Below, piece after piece: positions 1 through 9,400 of a DNA stretch of 64,000 nucleotides. A program made the position numbers and the translations under genes. The stretch is from the NCBI GenBank assembly GCA_021371935.1, contig JAJFVF010000004.1, positions 124,001 to 188,000 of the forward strand, given 5' to 3'. This stretch comes from a bacterium. GTDB lineage: Bacteria; Armatimonadota; UBA5829. The notes beneath the pieces are model-generated. The model saw only the letters and a list, made by a program, of their open reading frames with translations. It made no database searches and was not told the DNA's origin. Each line of letters begins with the position of its first letter. Within the stretch, counting starts at the first letter, position 1.

Positions 1-372
1 CACCCACGCTCCGACAAGCGTCCATCTGCGCGTTTCGTTACCTGCACGATCATACCGAACGATGTCGATGTCGCGCATATACTCTTCCGGCAGCGCGCCG
101 ACACCGGAGTTCACATCGGCCTGGATTCTCACCCAGTCACGTGCCGCTTCGTCAGATCCATCAGCGAGCACACCCTTCTCGAGAGTGACATCGCCAAACT
201 TCATACGGCCCGCGACTTTCTGGTCGAACATCGAGCCAGCTGGAGCGAACGCCACTTCCTCAAACTCAGTCTTTGGCTCCTGACCTTTCTTAAAGAGAGC
301 CACATCGAACCCGTTCACTTCGATGGCGAACTGCCAGTTCTGGTAAAGGCTCTGAGGCATCATCACTTCCAT
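1..372 (-). CDS. Phage tail tube protein (partial)
   Basis: Open at the left window edge, so only the first 124 codons are present. I read the start as ATG at 372-370, preceded by a strong ribosome site (AGGAGGT) that lies over the stop codon of the sheath gene, so the two genes are translationally close. The visible protein begins MEVMMPQSLYQNWQFAIEV and continues through a GSMFDQKVAG segment and a basic RDIDIVRYDRAGNETRRW segment. This pattern is typical of the T4 gp19-like tail tube family, whose members polymerise into the inner tube of contractile tails. Its place directly after the sheath gene fits. The family call is from memory of the fold's sequence pattern, not from a search. Confidence 0.72.
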   Translation of the reverse strand, partial: MEVMMPQSLYQNWQFAIEVNGFDVALFKKGQEPKTEFEEVAFAPAGSMFDQKVAGRMKFGDVTLEKGVLADGSDEAARDWVRIQADVNSGVGALPEEYMRDIDIVRYDRAGNETRRWTLVGAWV

Positions 373-383
373 GCGGCCACCTC

Positions 384-2231
384 CTAAAATATCTCACTGA
401 AGTCCGCGCCGGTTGCGGTGAGGACGAAATTCAGTTCCACGAACTCAGCGGTCTTCGTAGGTTTCACGAACACCCGGCAGACCATCTGGTTCTGGTCTAT
501 CATCTGCGCGGTGTTAGTCTCATCGTCACACTGCACTCTGAAGTCATAGAAACCGCCCTTGCTCTTGATGTTCGAAAGAAACGGAGTGATAAGGCGCACC
601 AGCGCCCGCCATGTCTGCGAGTTGTTCGGCTCGAAGACTACGAAGCGCGACGACTGCGAAACCGCTTCTTCGACATACATCATCAGGCGGCGAACGTTGA
701 TTCGGTCGAGCGCGGAAGACTGAGACTGGAGAGTCTTCTGCCCCCAAACATTAATGCCGGTATCTGGGAAGCTCGCTATTACATTAATGCCTTCGGAATA
801 AAGAGTGTCTCGCTCACCGCGGTTGGTCTTGTAGGCAAGAGACAGCACATTGTAGATTCGCCCTCTATCGATTCCAGCAGGCGCATACCACACGTCCGTT
901 TTCTGATCAGATCTGGCGATGCATCCGGCCACCGCTCCGGTCGGAGGAACAAGCTTGCTCTTTCTCGTGAGCGGATCTGAAATTTCAAGCCAGGGATAGT
1001 AGAGTGCTGCATAGGATGAATTGAATGCGGCATGGGTGTAGGTACCTTGACCTTTTCGGAAATCGATGACTTCAAGCGGCTCAAGATGGATCGGTGGTTC
1101 GGTGATGAATAGCAGGTCTTTGCGATTCTCAGCATAAGTGATCCCGCCAGCAATGACCTGCGCTGTCGTAACACCCGGTGCGAGCACGATATTCAGTGCA
1201 TCTATCTCGTCGAATGCATAGAAACCGGTGTGTTGGGATGCATCACCGATATAATCCGCATCGGCAAGGCCGCTGATTCCGTTATCACCAGCCGTCAGCG
1301 AGAATGCTCCTACGGCGGGTCTGTCCTGGGCAGCGTTTGATGCAACAGAAAGATCGTCGACTGTGATGAATTCCGACACCTCATTAACAACGATTTCCAC
1401 ATGATTCGACTTTGATTCGTCCATCGAAAGGTTCCTGAACACTTCAACAGTCTCGCCTTTATATCGGACGATAAGGTCGAACTCGTTTGCGGCATCCTGT
1501 GTGCTGTCAGTGACTTGAACAGAGAGCGCATCACCCCACGTACCCTCATTTATCGCGCTAACTTTCAATGTGTCCTGCGGATCCTGTCCACCGGCCAGAT
1601 GTGTAGATGCAGCGGGTGTAACCACGCCAGTATCCGTTGAGGACGCCTGAATCAACGCCGATGTACCGGCATGTGCAACAACTGCTGCTACTACCTGTGC
1701 GGTTGTGCTTGTCGTATCGCCAGTAGCGTTAGTCGCCAGATGAATAGTAATTGCCTGGCCAGTTACCTCGATTGAAAGCGGCGTATCGTTGCCGGATTTG
1801 ACAAGTGCGATTGTGATAGAATTGCCAGCCGCACCTGCAGCCTTTGTGGTCCAGAGGATTCTGTCTGTGCCAATGATGCCCGTGTTCAAACTGGCTGCGG
1901 CTGATCGCCGATTCTTTAGTGAAATGGTTGAGCATTTTGCAGTAAGCGTTGCCCGGTCATCAGGATCAGTGTAGTGCGCCACTCGGTTTACATAGAGGAC
2001 TTGTCCGCCGTTGTCGAAGAACGCGCGAGCGGTATACGCAAGGTAACCATCGGCGATGTAGGAGCCGAACTTACGCACGAACTGCTCCCAGCTTGTCACA
2101 AGGATCGCCTTGTTGATGGGTCCTTTTTCTGCAATTCCTATCATTCCGCATGCCGACGTAGAAATCTGCTTCACGTAGTAGCTGAAGTCGGTCTCTTTCG
2201 TATAAACTCCGGGCGAGAGATATGATGTCAT
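384..2231 (-). CDS. Contractile tail sheath protein
   Basis: This 615-residue protein starts MTSYLSPGVYTKETDFSYY, the usual N-terminus of phage tail sheath proteins. It ends with the conserved C-terminal half (a GINVWGQKTL segment around residue 485, then VRRLMMYVEEAV and a terminal VELNFVLTATGADF). The sheath surrounds the tail tube and contracts on infection, so this prophage belongs to the myovirus type. A central segment rich in Thr, Ala and Gly (about residues 110-230) looks like an inserted domain exposed on the outside of the sheath. The ATG overlaps the stop of the preceding small gene as ATGA. The tube gene follows 11 bases downstream. Confidence 0.9.
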   Translation of the reverse strand: MTSYLSPGVYTKETDFSYYVKQISTSACGMIGIAEKGPINKAILVTSWEQFVRKFGSYIADGYLAYTARAFFDNGGQVLYVNRVAHYTDPDDRATLTAKCSTISLKNRRSAAASLNTGIIGTDRILWTTKAAGAAGNSITIALVKSGNDTPLSIEVTGQAITIHLATNATGDTTSTTAQVVAAVVAHAGTSALIQASSTDTGVVTPAASTHLAGGQDPQDTLKVSAINEGTWGDALSVQVTDSTQDAANEFDLIVRYKGETVEVFRNLSMDESKSNHVEIVVNEVSEFITVDDLSVASNAAQDRPAVGAFSLTAGDNGISGLADADYIGDASQHTGFYAFDEIDALNIVLAPGVTTAQVIAGGITYAENRKDLLFITEPPIHLEPLEVIDFRKGQGTYTHAAFNSSYAALYYPWLEISDPLTRKSKLVPPTGAVAGCIARSDQKTDVWYAPAGIDRGRIYNVLSLAYKTNRGERDTLYSEGINVIASFPDTGINVWGQKTLQSQSSALDRINVRRLMMYVEEAVSQSSRFVVFEPNNSQTWRALVRLITPFLSNIKSKGGFYDFRVQCDDETNTAQMIDQNQMVCRVFVKPTKTAEFVELNFVLTATGADFSEIF

Positions 2232-2512
2232 TTAAGTTTTCCTTTCTTCTGCCTAGCCTGCTGCTCACCAACTTCCACAGCGCTTTCTGGAGTGTCCACA
2301 CCGACTTCAGCACTCACGGCATGATCTTCACTGTCGCCTGGTTTGTTCACAAGAGAAACAAGCCCACGAGCAGCAGCAAGTTGAATCTCATCGGAGACAT
2401 GCTCCGCGAGTATTTCCCGACATTCGCGAGCCGAAAGATGCAGTCCCTCGCCATCCGTCGCAAGATGAAGTGCAAGCGGCTGAAAAAGCAAGTTCTTAAT
2501 ATTGAGTTTCAT
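2228..2512 (-). CDS. Small phage protein between head-tail and sheath genes
   Basis: A 94-residue protein beginning MKLNIKNLLFQPLALHLA and ending in a charged, lysine-rich tail. I do not recognise a named family. It stands just before the sheath gene with an ATGA overlap and 11 bases after the preceding gene, so it is part of the same late operon. Position and size suggest a small tail assembly or tail-completion component. That role is inference from gene order only. No membrane segment or signal peptide is visible. Confidence 0.6.
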   Translation of the reverse strand: MKLNIKNLLFQPLALHLATDGEGLHLSARECREILAEHVSDEIQLAAARGLVSLVNKPGDSEDHAVSAEVGVDTPESAVEVGEQQARQKKGKLK

Positions 2513-2523
2513 TGGTTGACTCC

Positions 2524-3042
2524 TTATGGATTCACTTCCAGTTTCAACCCGGTCGCAAGCTTCCCGGTCGTCACGCGGCCATCATAGACCGGGCAGTCCT
2601 CAATGCGGCATTTACCAGATGCCTGCCGCAGGTTCGATAGGTTAACTCTCTTCAAACCACCCAGTGGTGTAAGTTCAGTGATTGCAAGCGAGCCGTGCTC
2701 ACCAACCGGAAGCGTCGGATGAAGCTGGTAGAACCGCGCGACTTTCTCAGTCAGGTCCAGAAGATCGCCTTCCTTACCTGTCGTGACAATGACGTCGAAT
2801 TCGAGGTGATACAGCCTCGGAGACTTTCGCTCTTCGAAAGTCAAATCACTCTGGTTCTTCCTGACCTGCTTTGCAGGTGTTCTCCGCGCGCTGTCTTCCA
2901 CCAGGGTTGGCCCCTGCAGAACAACACTCGGCGTTTTTGTTACTTCGAACACATCGTCAGCCGCGACGAGCACAGCACCCAGATCGACTTCGACCTTAAC
3001 CAGCCGGACAAATGACTCAACGACTTTACGGATGAGCTCCAC
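2524..3042 (-). CDS. Putative tail terminator/neck protein
   Basis: A 172-residue protein without a motif I can name. It sits between a head-tail joining block and the small protein before the tail sheath, where myophages usually encode a tail terminator or neck protein. Its alternating strand pattern in the middle (residues 75-110, SPRLYHLEFDVIVTTG and onwards) would suit the beta-rich fold of tail terminators. The final part contains two cysteines (SGKCRIEDCPVYDGR). It starts one base before the stop of the upstream secreted protein gene. The function is inferred from synteny alone. Confidence 0.55.
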   Translation of the reverse strand: MELIRKVVESFVRLVKVEVDLGAVLVAADDVFEVTKTPSVVLQGPTLVEDSARRTPAKQVRKNQSDLTFEERKSPRLYHLEFDVIVTTGKEGDLLDLTEKVARFYQLHPTLPVGEHGSLAITELTPLGGLKRVNLSNLRQASGKCRIEDCPVYDGRVTTGKLATGLKLEVNP

Positions 3043-3043
3043 A

Positions 3044-3487
3044 CTACTGCGCCTTCACCGCGTATTCTAGCGAGACCGACTGACCCTCCAAAAGCGTACG
3101 CCCGATCTGAAACATAATTGTGCCGGAATCAAGCGTCGACGTAACCGGCTGGCCGTCTATTTTTGCAGAGCCAGCCACAAAATCAAAAAGAGCGGGGATT
3201 GCTACCTTGTATGTGTTGACCTTGATAGGTTGTATCACGGTAATGGTCGTACTCGCTGTTGTAGTTTTGGTCACTCCGTATTCGTCCTCCCACTGAGCTT
3301 CAGCCGTAAGCGTTATAGGATCACGCGGCGCGAGAACATTCTTGAGATTCACAGCCATCACAACCGGGACGCCGCGTTTGGTCTGGGTCGATACCTGAGT
3401 AGTTGTAACCTGCAGAGACTCCGCGCCACATTGGGGTGTTGCAATAAGTAGCAAGACGAGCACAAGCATCGAGCTTATTATCTTCAT
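3044..3487 (-). CDS. Secreted protein in the head-tail operon
   Basis: A 147-residue protein that opens with a classical signal peptide: MKIIS, a hydrophobic run (MLVLVLLLIA) and a likely cleavage site after CGA at about residue 22. No lipobox is seen, because the residues before the cysteine are T-P-Q. The mature part is a small beta-rich domain ending QSVSLEYAVKAQ, which resembles the closing strands of DUF11-like or CARDB-like surface repeats. Exported proteins are not expected among virion assembly genes, yet it is flanked by them on the same strand with short gaps (1 and 17 bases). It may be a cargo gene acting on the host surface. The function is unknown. Confidence 0.6.
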   Translation of the reverse strand: MKIISSMLVLVLLLIATPQCGAESLQVTTTQVSTQTKRGVPVVMAVNLKNVLAPRDPITLTAEAQWEDEYGVTKTTTASTTITVIQPIKVNTYKVAIPALFDFVAGSAKIDGQPVTSTLDSGTIMFQIGRTLLEGQSVSLEYAVKAQ

Positions 3488-3504
3488 ATCTCCCTATCTC
3501 ACTT

Positions 3505-3993
3505 TCATTTGAGAACTGAGGCCAGTGCCTCTCGGTAGTTATTGATCACTTCGTTCCGGTATTTCTCCATCGTCGGATGCAGGAAAGGCCTTGGTGGGAT
3601 AACAATCACGGCACCACTCGGATGTTTTATCGTGCAGCCATATTCCATGATCGCGCCGATATTTGCGGCGTTCTCGCCGTCCTTGTAGAAGCTGGTCCGC
3701 AGGAGACCAACAAACGCACGGTCTGAGAGTATCTTCTGAGTTATAGAATTCAACAGAAATCCCGTGTCAATCAGCGCCTTCGAGGATCCTTTCCGGTCGA
3801 TTGTCACCTGTGCAAGCGGAGGAAACTGTTTGCCACCCGGTGCCTGATCTCGTATTCCACGCTTTATTTCCCGCACAAGAAGCAGTGCGTTCTTTACCGT
3901 TGCCTGCCGGATCGCAAGAACCAGTCGCTGATCAAGCCCATTCGTGAGTAACTGCTTTGCTTCCGCCCAGTTGCCGAATCGCTTAACTCCCAT
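3505..3993 (-). CDS. Head-tail joining/virion morphogenesis protein (HK97 gp10 or Mu gpG type)
   Basis: About 162 residues. Landmarks are an N-terminal amphipathic helix, a QAPGGKQFPPLAQVT segment, SSKALIDTGFLLNSI (the ALIDTG.L..S pattern usual in this group) and a C-terminal IPPRPFLHPTMEK motif before a final helix. Proteins of this type sit at the neck and join the head to the tail. I take the ATG at 3993, which has GGTGG seven bases upstream, rather than the in-frame TTG at 4011. The gene overlaps the previous one by 11 bases, as is common in the late operon. Confidence 0.78.
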   Translation of the reverse strand: MGVKRFGNWAEAKQLLTNGLDQRLVLAIRQATVKNALLLVREIKRGIRDQAPGGKQFPPLAQVTIDRKGSSKALIDTGFLLNSITQKILSDRAFVGLLRTSFYKDGENAANIGAIMEYGCTIKHPSGAVIVIPPRPFLHPTMEKYRNEVINNYREALASVLK

Positions 3994-4345
3994 GCAAGAC
4001 CACCAACTCAAGAACCTTATGTGTCACCACACCAAAAAGCGATTGCGGCGCAACTGTCTGCACCCGGAAGTCTCGACCATAGAAACGAACACGATCCTCC
4101 ACGCGAACATCCAGCTCAGGAAGAACACTTGCGGTGGCATCCACCCTCTGGGCTATATCTGCCGGTGGAGTCTCAGAAATCTCCAGATGGAACACACAAA
4201 ACTCGACGAACTCTCCCTCGTCGGAACCATACAGGTTTTCGCTCGCCTGTTTCCTAAGTAGCGCTGCCGATTGACCCGACGCGGTGATGAGATTTCTGAC
4301 CTCGGCCACCGCTGCCGCTTTTTCCAGATCAGTGAGTATGGTCAT
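3983..4345 (-). CDS. Phage head-tail connector-region protein
   Basis: About 120 residues from the ATG at 4345 (MTILTDLEKAAAVAEVRNL). The longer in-frame N-terminus reads through the previous gene and looks non-coding, so I discard it. A section near residues 70-100 (LPELDVRVEDRVRFYGRDF) fits the small beta-barrel of head closure or adaptor proteins. The Shine-Dalgarno site is weak and translation probably depends on coupling to the preceding gene, which it overlaps by about 17 bases. Position between the connector and the gp10-like protein suggests a head-closure role. I cannot assign a family by sequence. Confidence 0.55.
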   Translation of the reverse strand: MTILTDLEKAAAVAEVRNLITASGQSAALLRKQASENLYGSDEGEFVEFCVFHLEISETPPADIAQRVDATASVLPELDVRVEDRVRFYGRDFRVQTVAPQSLFGVVTHKVLELVVLHGS

Positions 4346-4808
4346 GGTGATCACGATGACAGTGATGTCGACCCTGCTCGAATATGACCGGTCTAAGCGG
4401 CTTGGGCGTGAAGACATATCCATCATCCACCGCTGCATCCGGTTTTATCTCTCGAAGCCGCTCGGAATATGTCGTCGAGAGATCTGCCTCCAGTTTTGCC
4501 CAGTTCTGCGGCTGGCTCGTCTTATCCACCCGCTTATCGCCCGACGAAAACGAGAACGAGTTAGCGGTAGCGATGCGCATGAAGCGACATGCTTCAATCT
4601 GTGCTTGCAAAAGCAGCATCTCAAGTGTCTCACCCTGCGGCTCCGGCACGATCTCGCTACCGCTCATAGACATCTCCACATCCAGATCGCGACCGACCGG
4701 CGAGACGCTCTTCAGGATACAACGCGTAAGCACCTCGTCCTTGAATGTTTCGCCATTCGGATCGGCAAGATCGGTTCGCAACAGGGTCAGAAGATCAGTT
4801 GTCGCCAC
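4329..4808 (-). CDS. Phage head-tail connector/adaptor protein
   Basis: A helical protein with the middle segment QAQIEACRFMRIATANSF and a following WAKLEADLS region, resembling gp6-like head-tail connectors that assemble as a ring under the portal. I prefer a GTG start at 4808, which has GAGG six bases upstream, giving about 159 residues. The in-frame ATG at 4868 would overlap the previous gene by 74 bases. The C-terminus is unusual: it ends HHCHRDHHDHTH, a histidine-rich tail that could bind metal or could simply follow from the overlap with the next gene's start. Confidence 0.6.
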   Translation of the reverse strand: MATTDLLTLLRTDLADPNGETFKDEVLTRCILKSVSPVGRDLDVEMSMSGSEIVPEPQGETLEMLLLQAQIEACRFMRIATANSFSFSSGDKRVDKTSQPQNWAKLEADLSTTYSERLREIKPDAAVDDGYVFTPKPLRPVIFEQGRHHCHRDHHDHTH

Positions 4809-5178
4809 TTTCAGCCTCGATAAGCGACCTTTGTGTGGAATCGCTATGATCACCTGACCCACCGGCATTATCAGTGGACTTGGATGCTGCAGGTTCGGTC
4901 GATTCCGATTTTATAGCTTCCGACTTACCCGATCCTTTTTCTTCAGTCTTGCGGCTGCTGGACTTGGACTGAGATTTCGTTTCAGGCACCTTATCAGCCG
5001 CTTTGCTCGCAGGCTTCGTTTCCTTGTCTCGGTCCATCTGGGCAAGAAAGCCATTATCAAGCGCCTGTTTTGCCTGCGGAGTCAGTTCGCTGATTTCGCG
5101 ATCCTCTCCCGGAGCCAGCTTCAATCCGGCATCAGCAATAATGAGAATACCGGACCGGACGTTCTTTAGTCTGACCAA
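4795..5178 (-). CDS. Small head-region protein with a low-complexity tail
   Basis: A 127-residue protein. Residues 1-50 (MVRLKNVRSGILIIADAGL, then a LAPGEDREI segment) form a compact domain often found directly after major capsid genes in phage head operons. The remaining half is a lysine, serine and glutamate tail with no predicted fold. The gene lies 12 bases after the major capsid gene and overlaps the connector gene by about 14 bases. The exact role is unknown. Head-tail joining or capsid decoration are the reasonable options. Confidence 0.6.
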   Translation of the reverse strand: MVRLKNVRSGILIIADAGLKLAPGEDREISELTPQAKQALDNGFLAQMDRDKETKPASKAADKVPETKSQSKSSSRKTEEKGSGKSEAIKSESTEPAASKSTDNAGGSGDHSDSTQRSLIEAESGDN

Positions 5179-5190
5179 TGTAAGCCTCCC

Positions 5191-6051
5191 TTAAGGTAGT
5201 ATCTTTATCTTCGCAACGATGTCGGGGCGGGTGACACCCTGTCCGACTTCTGACCACACCAGCCAGCCGGTTTTGAACCGGGTTTTCTGCTCAATGGGAT
5301 CGGTTTTCAGAGATTCGCGGATTGGAAACTTCCCAATCTCCTCATCAGGAACGATGAGTATTTCGTTCATCTCCGCTGAAGCGGTGAGCATGATGCCGCC
5401 CGTGCCGTAGTTCTTGATGACGCCCTTGGTTCGCAGTTCCGCTCTCGTCTCCGGGTCGAGGTCCCAGTCACGCATGTCATTGAAACGGCGACCTCGCATG
5501 ACGATGTATTTTACTGTGAGTTCCAGATCCTCGAGGATGGATATCCCTTCGTTCAGAGCGTCGTCAGTGAGTTTTCCGCCTGTGACCTCTATTGTGTTAG
5601 CGGTAGGCACTCCAGCCGATATGACCGTGATCGTCCGTCTGTCCATCTCCTTGCGTATCTCGGCGGCGGCCGATGTCTGGATATCCATAAGGGTGCCGAT
5701 ATTGCCATGCTTCAACATCGAGATATCAACCATAGGCGCGGAGTGAATGCGATGGGTCGGAAACTCTATTTCATCCTTTCCGAGTTCCTGCTCACGAGCT
5801 TCGCCTTCAGTGCTTATCCAGTAAGCCTTGACCTTGGGTTTCTTCTGGTAGACCGGCCTTTCGCCTTTAGGCAGATCGTGCTGGGTAAGGAGCAGGGATG
5901 TAATTTCCTTGCGCTTTATCTCCTGCTCAATTGGATCGGCGATGGCAGCAGCAAGAGCACGCATTCCATCAGGAGAATCCAGAGCCTCGCTCATCAGGCG
6001 GGCCATGGTATCCATATATTCCTGGCTATGTACATCGATTATCGTTTCCAC
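5191..6051 (-). CDS. Major capsid protein
   Basis: A 286-residue protein in the standard place after protease, scaffold and decoration genes. A central region (HSAPMVDISMLKHGNIGTL, residues about 104-122) and the later VKYIVMRGRRFNDMRDW segment, followed by YGTGGIMLTASAEMN and a final receptor-like TGWLVWSEVGQGV, match the order seen in HK97-fold major capsid proteins of myophages. The N-terminal 60 residues are helical and charged and could include a part removed by the prohead protease, although I see no separate delta domain. The protein forms the icosahedral shell. The assignment rests on pattern and synteny. Confidence 0.82.
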   Translation of the reverse strand: METIIDVHSQEYMDTMARLMSEALDSPDGMRALAAAIADPIEQEIKRKEITSLLLTQHDLPKGERPVYQKKPKVKAYWISTEGEAREQELGKDEIEFPTHRIHSAPMVDISMLKHGNIGTLMDIQTSAAAEIRKEMDRRTITVISAGVPTANTIEVTGGKLTDDALNEGISILEDLELTVKYIVMRGRRFNDMRDWDLDPETRAELRTKGVIKNYGTGGIMLTASAEMNEILIVPDEEIGKFPIRESLKTDPIEQKTRFKTGWLVWSEVGQGVTRPDIVAKIKILP

Positions 6052-6063
6052 GTTATCTCCTTC

Positions 6064-6426
6064 CTAGATGAGCAGGCGGAACTTCAATGTCCCGCTGGCG
6101 ACCGATATCGCTCTGGCCACCACAATATCACCGGCTCCGACTCCAGCGGTAAGTTTGCCGCCTGTCGAAACCTTCAGATCATCGTTGACATTGATAGTGC
6201 CTTCGAAGACATCAGTCTCATAAATGCCGCCCATGCACAAGATGCCGGGCATTTCACCGCTCTTATAGTCTTTCACCAGGACTCCGAAAGATTTGGCAGC
6301 AGGATCAGTATTGACGGCAAACAGATCATTACCGACCAGCTTTACGAACTGGCCGAGCTTCCCGTCGCCCTGCAAATACCCGTCTCCGTATGCAAGCCCC
6401 CTGTGAGATGGATTGATAAATGGCAC
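6064..6426 (-). CDS. Capsid decoration/stabilising protein
   Basis: About 120 residues from a GTG start at 6426, chosen because AGGAGGT lies five bases before it. The longer in-frame start would run into the polyprotein gene upstream. The protein is glycine-rich and beta-rich (HRGLAYGDGYLQGDGKLGQ, then a VNTDPAAKSFGVLV segment), like the small head proteins encoded between the protease/scaffold gene and the major capsid gene in many phages. Such proteins bind the outside of the mature shell and stabilise it. The family is not certain, but the position is diagnostic. Confidence 0.65.
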   Translation of the reverse strand: MPFINPSHRGLAYGDGYLQGDGKLGQFVKLVGNDLFAVNTDPAAKSFGVLVKDYKSGEMPGILCMGGIYETDVFEGTINVNDDLKVSTGGKLTAGVGAGDIVVARAISVASGTLKFRLLI

Positions 6427-6436
6427 GTTGCACCTC

Positions 6437-9400
6437 CTACTTTGTGTTCTGATCTTTAGCAAGCCCTATGCGGTCATGGTATGCCGCCATAAAACCTGAC
6501 TTGAGCTTATCTTCAAGGCTTGTTTTGGTATCATCTACATCCAGCGGCCGCACACCCGCATCGGAACGAAGTGCGCCGCTCTCTTTCGAGCTAGCTTTCG
6601 ACTTGCCCTGATCATCGCCGCCTTTTGTCTCACTGCCTTTTTCGGGGCATTCTGGCTTGGCCTGAATCGCCTTGTCGAAGGCAGCCTCAGTCGCAGCGAA
6701 AGCATCATCGGAAAGTTCCGCAAGTCGCCCCAGCTCCTTTTCGCGCTCCTCATTGGATGCAAACATAATGCCCGACTTTTCAAGTTTGGCAATGAGATTC
6801 TGTGCGCGAGTTTTGTTCGCAGCGGCCTTACTTGCCGCTTCAAGTTCCTGAACCTGCTGTTGAAGGTCCAACACCTGCTGCTTGAGCTGCTTGTTCTCGT
6901 CCTCAAGCTCCTTGATGCGGGCCTTGTCGTCTACTGGCGCAGCACCACCCGGAGCGCCTTTCTTTGCAGCATCCTCGTGCTGCTCGTCAATCGTTTTCTT
7001 GTCGTCTTCCAATGGACTGCCTCCTGAACTTGTATGGGTTGCCTCCTGCGAGGCGACTTGTGTTATCCGGGCGTTTTCGTCAGCGCCTTTTCGGTCGAGT
7101 AGACCGAGGCCAGTGAACGTAACGCCATGCAAAATTTCAAAGACCGGCTTGCCCTGATACTCCGCGCCTTTGTACTTGCGAAGATGGATACAATAGTCGT
7201 TCTTGTTTGTCATCATCTTGCCGCAGACGGAGCATTCACCGGCCTCATAGTCACACTCCATCGAGACCTGACTGATGATGCCTTTCTTCATAAGCTTGTA
7301 GGCAAGCGCTGCAGTCGGCGTGTCAGCCACATAGAGTTCGCCAACACATTCGATTCTGCCGCCTGTTTCATCTTCAACGAACTCGGATGCGATGATCCCG
7401 CCGACGATGTCGGTGAGGTCCTGAGAATGTTTGAGGTCGATCTTCTTGTTGATTGCCGTTGTGCAGCGTGTCGAAAGCTCTTCGGGCGTGAAGTGATCGC
7501 CGTTTTTGTTCGTTCCAACCCGGCACATAATGAAGCCGAACTGCGGGTCGCCGGCGTTGGGATTGATGTCTATGGCATCCGCCGAAAGCTGTTCAGAGCC
7601 TGCAATACACACTTCGACTGGTATGGATGTGTGGCAGTTTGCCGGCAGTAGCGCAGCCGCAGTATTGGGAGCGCCGCTGGACTTTGAGGAGATAAACAGC
7701 AGTTCGCGGCCGGTTTTGCCTTCGGTATCTTTGCCGAGGACAATGCCATATTCGACATCCATTCCACGGACACTAACATTGCCGAGCCGCTCGGAGAAGA
7801 TATCGCGGATCTCCTTTTCCGTGGGGAATGCCTTGTCGCGGTAAGACATGATGACCGTTCCATACTTCCCGCGGGCTTCGGTCGCAAGGCTCTCGATGAG
7901 CGAGCGGATGCTGTCACGGTCGTAGTGCGTCCGCGACTGATAGCTTCTGCGATTGTCGTTGAGGAGGGTTTTGTCCGCCCAGCGGTTCATGAGACCCTCG
8001 ACAAAGTGCAGTGAATACTCGTAGTCGTTGTTCGAGAACTGGGTGATGTAAGGTGGGTCTAGGTACAGCACATCCGCGCCGAATTTGCGCACAGCCTCGA
8101 CAGCATCGCCGTGAAATGCCTTGCACTCTTGACCGTTATCGAAGACGAGCTTATTGAGTTGGTTCGCGTAACGTTTGAAGCTTTCGACCATGCTTGCTAC
8201 TGGGATGTTGACGAGCTGGTTTTCTTTGATGCCTGCATCAGCCTCCATCTCGGAGTCATAGTCCAATTCTGATTTGAGATTGAGCTTCGAGCGGTGGAAC
8301 TGCCCGAACATGGATTTGGCTTTCACGGTATTTCCGAGCACAGCAAGCGCGAGGTCTTTTTTGTAGCCGGGCAGTTTCTGGATATTCGCCCATACCTGAT
8401 CCAGCCACGCGAGCACTTTCTTGGTGTAGTAGTAGCCGTGGAAGTTGTCGACTATGAATGTCCCTGCGGATGCATTGGACGAAAGAATTCTCTCGATATC
8501 TTCATCGGTCAATGTCTCGTGTGAGTTCTCGACCACAGCCCGGGCGATATGGTATGGATAGAGCAGCAGGTCGTTCGCGATGACCTGCATGCCCTTGCGC
8601 TTGAAGTGGTATGCAACATTCGCGCCGCCGGAGAATGCATCGAGGAGGGTCTTTGCCTCCTTCGGCACCTGCCGCTCTATCCAGCCGAGCATCATGAACT
8701 TGTTGCCCATGAAGCCCGTGACTCGAACCGGATCTTCACCAGCCTGGCATGAAAGCAGGTCCACCTCATCAGCAAGTGTTGCATCTGCCAGAGCCTGCAT
8801 GTTTTCTTCGATCCGGACCTCGGCCTCTGACACCGGTTGTTCGTGGTCCTTTATCCACTCCTTGGCCTTGTCCATAGTCCAGCCATCAGGATTCTGTTCA
8901 GATTTTTTGGCAAATCGATATGCCTGCAGGACCGTTGACTTCGGATCATGAGCTTCGGGAATGAACTCATCTTTCAGTCTGCCGATAACAATGGAGACAC
9001 CATCAACGCCGTCGAGAGCCTTACGCCTGAAGCTCTCCGGTTCGAACTGCTTAGGATCGCGAACACGATATCGGATCTCGTTTTCAGTCTCGTCCCATAT
9101 CGCCTGTGCCTGCATCTGAGAACATGCCGGGCAAAACCCTGCCGATTGCTTCAACTTACCCGACCGGGAACACACGAACAGCCGCTCAATAGCCTCCGAG
9201 TTCTCGGAATGTCGGGAAGAGATATTGTAGTGGTGCTGCTGTGAACTGATCCGGCTTTCCATTCCATTTGCTGAGATGATGTCTTTCATCTCGGCTTCAT
9301 TCGGATACGCATGGTCGCGATATGATATGAGCCAGTTCGGAATATGCTTCGCATTCGCAAGAAACGTCGAGAAGAATTCGCCGGCGTTAGCTTTTGTTAC

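Noticed and set aside
4284-4823. Plus-strand open frame opposite the head-tail connector gene
   Set aside because: It is Arg/Cys-rich without a motif and lies wholly over a late-operon gene with a ribosome site.
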